A stretch of DNA of 64,000 nt from Dialister succinatiphilus YIT 11850. Lineage in GTDB: Bacteria > Bacillota > Negativicutes > Veillonellales > Dialisteraceae. Below are positions 61,194 through 64,000 of this stretch, piece after piece. The position numbers and the translations under genes are program-made. Position 1 is the first letter of the stretch. Every line of letters begins with the position of its first letter. The notes below the pieces were generated by a model that was not told the DNA's origin, did not search any database, and saw only the letters and a list, made by a program, of their open reading frames with translations. The stretch lies in assembly GCF_000242435.1 (NCBI RefSeq), contig NZ_JH591188.1:609703-673702 (forward strand), in the 5' to 3' direction.

Positions 61194-61640
61194 ATGGGAC
61201 TATTTGATATATTGAGCTCCGCCGCCGAAGCACTGGCGGATCAGGGAAAACGGGAAAAAGAAAGACGGGAAAGAAGACAGCACCGTTCCAACAGGGAAAT
61301 CGTGGACATGTACAATGATGCCATGGACGGAGGCAGCAATTACAGAAAGACTGCCCGGGAAAACATCGGCGGAGACAACGGCTGGTATACCTGTCCTCAC
61401 TGTGGAAGAAAATTCAGGGCCTCCCAGATGGACGTGGACCACATCGTCCCGCAAAGTCGGGGCGGCGGAAGCACCATGGATAATCTCCAGTACCTCTGTC
61501 CCCACTGCAACCGCTCCAAAGGAAACCGCACGGACGATACAGAAAAGGACTTGGAGAGAAGAAGAAGAGAACTGCGGGATAGAAATAAGAAAGATACAGA
61601 CCTGCTGGATGAAATCAGTAGAAATCGGAATCAAAGGTAA
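61194..61640 (+). CDS. HNH endonuclease
   Basis: 148 aa. The N-terminal 60 residues are charged and helical (GKREKERRERRQHRSNRE). The HNH nuclease domain occupies ~65-115: YTCPHCGRKF, MDVDHIVPQSRGGGSTMDNLQYLCPHCNRSKGNR (shown across two pieces), with two CxxC zinc pairs, DH of the first motif, N in the middle and the final N/K region. The C-terminus is again charged. A GAGGAGG site precedes the ATG. Coupled to a WYL regulator, it may be a defence or DNA-repair nuclease. Confidence 0.88.
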   Translation: MGLFDILSSAAEALADQGKREKERRERRQHRSNREIVDMYNDAMDGGSNYRKTARENIGGDNGWYTCPHCGRKFRASQMDVDHIVPQSRGGGSTMDNLQYLCPHCNRSKGNRTDDTEKDLERRRRELRDRNKKDTDLLDEISRNRNQR

Positions 61641-61708
61641 GTCTTACTTAAGAGGCATCAGGTAGGAGATTGTGTAATTCCTAGTGTATATGAAAAGGAG
61701 TGATTCTT

Positions 61709-62254
61709 ATGGGTTTCTTTAAGTTTAGAATACCAGGAAGAGTGGATGAAAATCCATATTCATTGTTTAATTTGGGGGATAGGGAGACAAGAAGAGAGCG
61801 CGAAGAAGACGTGCGCCAAGTCTCAGATACACTGGGAAATTTTATGAACAAGGTGAACAATTTCATTGACTCTGAAGAAAATGTTAAAGACGCAATGGAT
61901 ATTCCTAAAAGAATTGGAGAGAGTCTTTTTTGCAGCATGTCCCCAGAAGAGGCAGAAGAAAAACTTTCAATTGGTGACCACGTGAAATGTAACCGGTCTT
62001 TTTATAGTCATCATGCTGTTTATGTAGGAAATGGCTGTGTTATAGAATACAATGATGAAGAGGTCAGAAGATCAACATTGGAAGATTTTGCTGATGGTGA
62101 TGATATTATATTATGTAACACCGAGAAAGCTTTGTATTCTCCTGAGGAAATTGTAAGGAGGGCAGAGTCACGCTTGGGTGAATGCGACTATAACCTGATT
62201 TTAAATAATTGCGATAATTTCGCAACTTGGTGCCGTTGTGGTGGTCCTATGTAG
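61709..62254 (+). CDS. LRAT-domain (NlpC/P60-like) protein
   Basis: 181 aa. The C-terminal ~90 residues match the LRAT fold of the NlpC/P60 superfamily: IGDHVKCNRSFYSHHAVYVGNG with the catalytic His, and the nucleophile Cys in LNNCDNFATWC. Such domains act as acyltransferases or thiol hydrolases. The N-terminal half is charged and unassigned. Codon use looks more A/T-rich than its neighbours, suggesting separate acquisition. ATG 61709 follows AAAGGAG; the in-frame GTG at 61700 overlaps that site. The IS630 element begins 35 nt downstream. Confidence 0.85.
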   Translation: MGFFKFRIPGRVDENPYSLFNLGDRETRREREEDVRQVSDTLGNFMNKVNNFIDSEENVKDAMDIPKRIGESLFCSMSPEEAEEKLSIGDHVKCNRSFYSHHAVYVGNGCVIEYNDEEVRRSTLEDFADGDDIILCNTEKALYSPEEIVRRAESRLGECDYNLILNNCDNFATWCRCGGPM

Positions 62255-62384
62255 TGAATTATTGTTAGGGAAAAGCTGATCTGAACTATAGTAAACGACA
62301 TAAATAGCTTTACTTTGAAATAGCGCTTGCATATGTTATACTCTAAATGGAGGAATAGCATATGAATAAGCGGAGGAATAGCGT

Positions 62385-62888
62385 ATGAATAAGCGAAAAT
62401 ACCATACCGACCCTGAAATCCTGCTGGAGCAGGGCAAAGCAATTATGTCGTCAACTGACGAGTCCAAGTTCCATTTCAGAGTGTTTGCTGTTAACATGGT
62501 GCTCTCCGGATGCTCTGCTGCAGACATCGGCGCAATGGCCGGCGTCAGCAAAATGGCTGTTTCCGGGTGGGTTAAGACTGCAGATGAAAAGGGATTCGAT
62601 GCACTCAGGTCCAAAATTCGTCCTGGCAGGCCTAATAAACTTACGGATGAACAACTTAAAGCAATTGATAACGTACTCCAGTCAGATCCCAATGAGCTCG
62701 GATATAAAAACTGGGATGGACCAACGCTTGCTTCATATATAAAAAGTACCTATGACATCACGATGAGTGTCCGTCAATGCCAGCGGCTGTTTCATGCCCT
62801 TGGTTATTCACTCATTCGTCCTCAGCCGTATCCTTCGAAAGGCTATGAGGATACAGAAGAGCGGAATGACTTTAAAAAAACGATCTGA
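62385..62888 (+). CDS. IS630 transposase, N-terminal part (frame A)
   Basis: 167 codons. It holds the DNA-binding half of an IS630 transposase: a helix-turn-helix (AADIGAMAGVSKMAVSGWVK, ~45-65), the GRPNKL linker and a second winged-helix segment (LASYIKSTYDITMSVRQCQRLF). The frame stops at TGA 62886 just after an A7 run (62874-62880). If the run had six A the protein would continue in frame into part B, so either a one-base insertion has inactivated the gene or slippage on the A-run makes the full protein. Confidence 0.85.
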   Translation: MNKRKYHTDPEILLEQGKAIMSSTDESKFHFRVFAVNMVLSGCSAADIGAMAGVSKMAVSGWVKTADEKGFDALRSKIRPGRPNKLTDEQLKAIDNVLQSDPNELGYKNWDGPTLASYIKSTYDITMSVRQCQRLFHALGYSLIRPQPYPSKGYEDTEERNDFKKTI

Positions 62889-63447
62889 AATAGAAGAAGA
62901 CGATACTGCCATCCTTGTTTATCAGGACGAAGTGCATTTCCAGATCCAGACCACTATCACCTGCAGCTGGTTCAAAAAGGGAAGTGCACCTACCGTAAAA
63001 TCGTTTCCCGGACGTTTCAAGACCTCCTACAGCGGATTTGTTATCCCGGATACAGGAGAATTATTCACTGCAGAGCCGGAAACCTTTAACTACGAGACAA
63101 CAATTGCTTCCATCCGGGCATTTCTGGAAGCCAGACCATTGCCAAAAGGGAAGCACTATGTACTTGTGATGGATAATGCTCCATGGCATAAGAAAACCAT
63201 TCGGCTTATTGATACCGAGAAACAGCCGGAGTATTCAGATATCAGGGACAAAGTTACGTTTTTAAAGCTGCCTCCTTATTCACCTGATCTGAATCCAATT
63301 GAGCAGGTCTGGCGAAAGACACGGAAGGAAAATACTCACAACACCTTCTTTGCATCGTTGGCAGACCTTAAGGAAACTGTTGATAATGCATTTAAGGCCT
63401 GGGCAAAGCCGAATGACCAGCTTAGGTCGTTGTGCAACTTTAAGTAA
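62866..63447 (+). CDS. IS630 transposase, catalytic part (frame B)
   Basis: The +1 frame relative to part A. It carries the DDE catalytic domain: ILVYQDEVHFQ (first Asp), VMDNAPWHKKTI (second Asp) and YSPDLNPIEQVWRKTRKE (Glu). ATG 62866 is formally available, but expression is more likely by slippage at the A7 run at 62874-62880; the segment upstream in this frame is not transposase-like. It ends 21 bp before the right inverted repeat tip. All three acidic residues are intact. Confidence 0.85.
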   Translation: MTLKKRSEIEEDDTAILVYQDEVHFQIQTTITCSWFKKGSAPTVKSFPGRFKTSYSGFVIPDTGELFTAEPETFNYETTIASIRAFLEARPLPKGKHYVLVMDNAPWHKKTIRLIDTEKQPEYSDIRDKVTFLKLPPYSPDLNPIEQVWRKTRKENTHNTFFASLADLKETVDNAFKAWAKPNDQLRSLCNFK

Positions 63448-63470
63448 AGTTACTTTTGTCGTTTACTATA

Positions 63471-63727
63471 ATTATTTGATGACTAACACGGCATATTTTT
63501 GTAAAATAGAGAAAAACTAGGAAAGAAGGCATCACCATGAAAAAAGCGGAGAGTTGCAGTGAGGATATGTGGGGAAAAGGTATCAAAGTGCGACGAATTT
63601 GTTAAATCCACGGGCAAGACGGTTTTCTTGGAAGAGTGGATTAATAATATTCTTTACTCAAACTTCGCACACGGAAAACATCCCGTATGCCTTGATAAAT
63701 CAGCTTGAACTGAATGTCGAAAGCCAT
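63471..63727. other. Region between the two insertion sequences
   Basis: Holds a short frame from ATG 63538 (22 codons, stop at 63604) with a GAAAGAAGG site, possibly the truncated start of a disrupted gene. The rest is A/T-rich DNA that may contain the end of the second element. No complete gene is seen. Confidence 0.35.
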
Positions 63728-64000
63728 TCACGCACACTTCTGTGCACGCAGACGACTCATCCAAAGAGCGGGCAGATCGTTCAGGAATCGTTCCAAGAGC
63801 GATTCGACCAGCAAGACTTCTGACGGATATTCTGCCCGAAGCTGCTCCGCAAACTCCTGCAACACGAGGCGAAGCGCTTCCATGTACTTCAAGTCCGGAA
63901 GCTCATCAAGCCCCAGATAGAAGAGCTCGCCGAGGCTTCGCCCATCCGTGTTCTCACGTTCCTCGACAGCCAGGAGCATATATCGTGTGCAGACGACGGC
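63728..64000 (-). CDS. Transposase C-terminus (IS4-like), partial at window edge
   Basis: The minus-strand frame is open to the window end (91 codons visible) and stops at 63728. The visible part, beginning AVVCTRYMLLAVEEREN and continuing DGRSLGELFYLGLDEL, resembles the C-terminal tail of IS4-type DDE transposases found in Clostridia (TRYMxLxxEqR...LGxLF...). The catalytic residues lie outside the window, so this rests on tail similarity from memory. Confidence 0.55.
   Translation of the reverse strand, partial: AVVCTRYMLLAVEERENTDGRSLGELFYLGLDELPDLKYMEALRLVLQEFAEQLRAEYPSEVLLVESLLERFLNDLPALWMSRLRAQKCA

Larger units (their letters stand above)
62289..63468 (+). mobile_element. IS630-family insertion sequence, ends intact
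   Basis: Terminal inverted repeats: the left end starts TAGTAAACGACATAAATAG and the reverse complement of the right end starts TAGTAAACGACAAAAGTAA. About 26 of 29 positions match, counting the following CTTTACTT. A TA dinucleotide flanks both sides (62287-62288 and 63469-63470), the target duplication expected of IS630/Tc1. Length is about 1180 bp. It carries one transposase in two frames. Confidence 0.88.

Overview
The window is a bacterial chromosome segment, roughly half G+C by eye, densely packed with short intergenic gaps and mostly plus-strand genes. A PolC-type DNA polymerase, a YlxR/YlxQ/NusA/InfB cluster, T-box and TPP leaders, HisZ with short HisG, and an IspH protein fused to ribosomal S1 domains all point to Firmicutes. 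My best guess is Negativicutes (Veillonellales, a Dialister/Megasphaera-like genus). That placement rests on family knowledge, not on any search.

Layout. 1-15.8 kb: ispH-S1 fusion (5' end outside the window), der-plsY-gpsA, rsmD-coaD-coiled-coil gene, comEA-comEC-holA-vanW-like gene, and polC. 16-25 kb: tRNA-Val, a DMT exporter, lepA-hemW, alr, tRNA-Arg, tRNA-Lys, thrC and a VTT membrane protein. 25-29.4 kb (minus strand): a methionine-synthesis operon in which a T-box leader precedes a free-standing cobalamin-reactivation domain, then metH and metF. 29.4-33.3 kb: a structured intergenic element, two small genes, a four-tRNA array (Asp-Gly-Cys-Leu), and TPP riboswitch-thiC. 33.5-43.8 kb: an orphan OLD-type ATPase/TOPRIM nuclease, then the translation cluster rimP-nusA-ylxR-ylxQ-infB-rbfA-nrnA-truB-ribF. 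44.1-52.1 kb: a complete histidine operon hisZGDCBHAF(IE), split before hisF by a repeat cluster. 52.4-57.4 kb: a carboxylesterase and an AGCS symporter (minus strand), then a cell-wall 3D-domain protein (plus strand). 57.6-64 kb: an accessory zone beginning at tRNA-Ser, with an Rpn-like nuclease, an XRE regulator, a WYL regulator / Cys-rich protein / HNH nuclease / LRAT-like gene run, an intact-ended IS630 element whose transposase frame is broken at an A7 run, and the 3' end of a second transposase.

Most interesting observations. (1) A family of modular palindromic repeats lies in at least four intergenic places. Conserved linkers (TTGAC..., TTAAGTTTGAC..., TATAAAA..CTGCAACC) join hairpins whose stems differ between copies. 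In two clusters the left and right halves are mirror images, so the whole cluster could fold on itself. (2) PolC lacks the proofreading exonuclease normally inserted in its PHP domain and carries an acidic, proline-rich linker. (3) ComEC has lost the metallo-beta-lactamase metal motif. (4) The methionine synthase reactivation domain is a separate gene behind a T-box. (5) The WYL-Cys-HNH-LRAT gene run and the orphan OLD nuclease are candidate defence or conflict genes. No CRISPR array, rRNA or prophage was seen.
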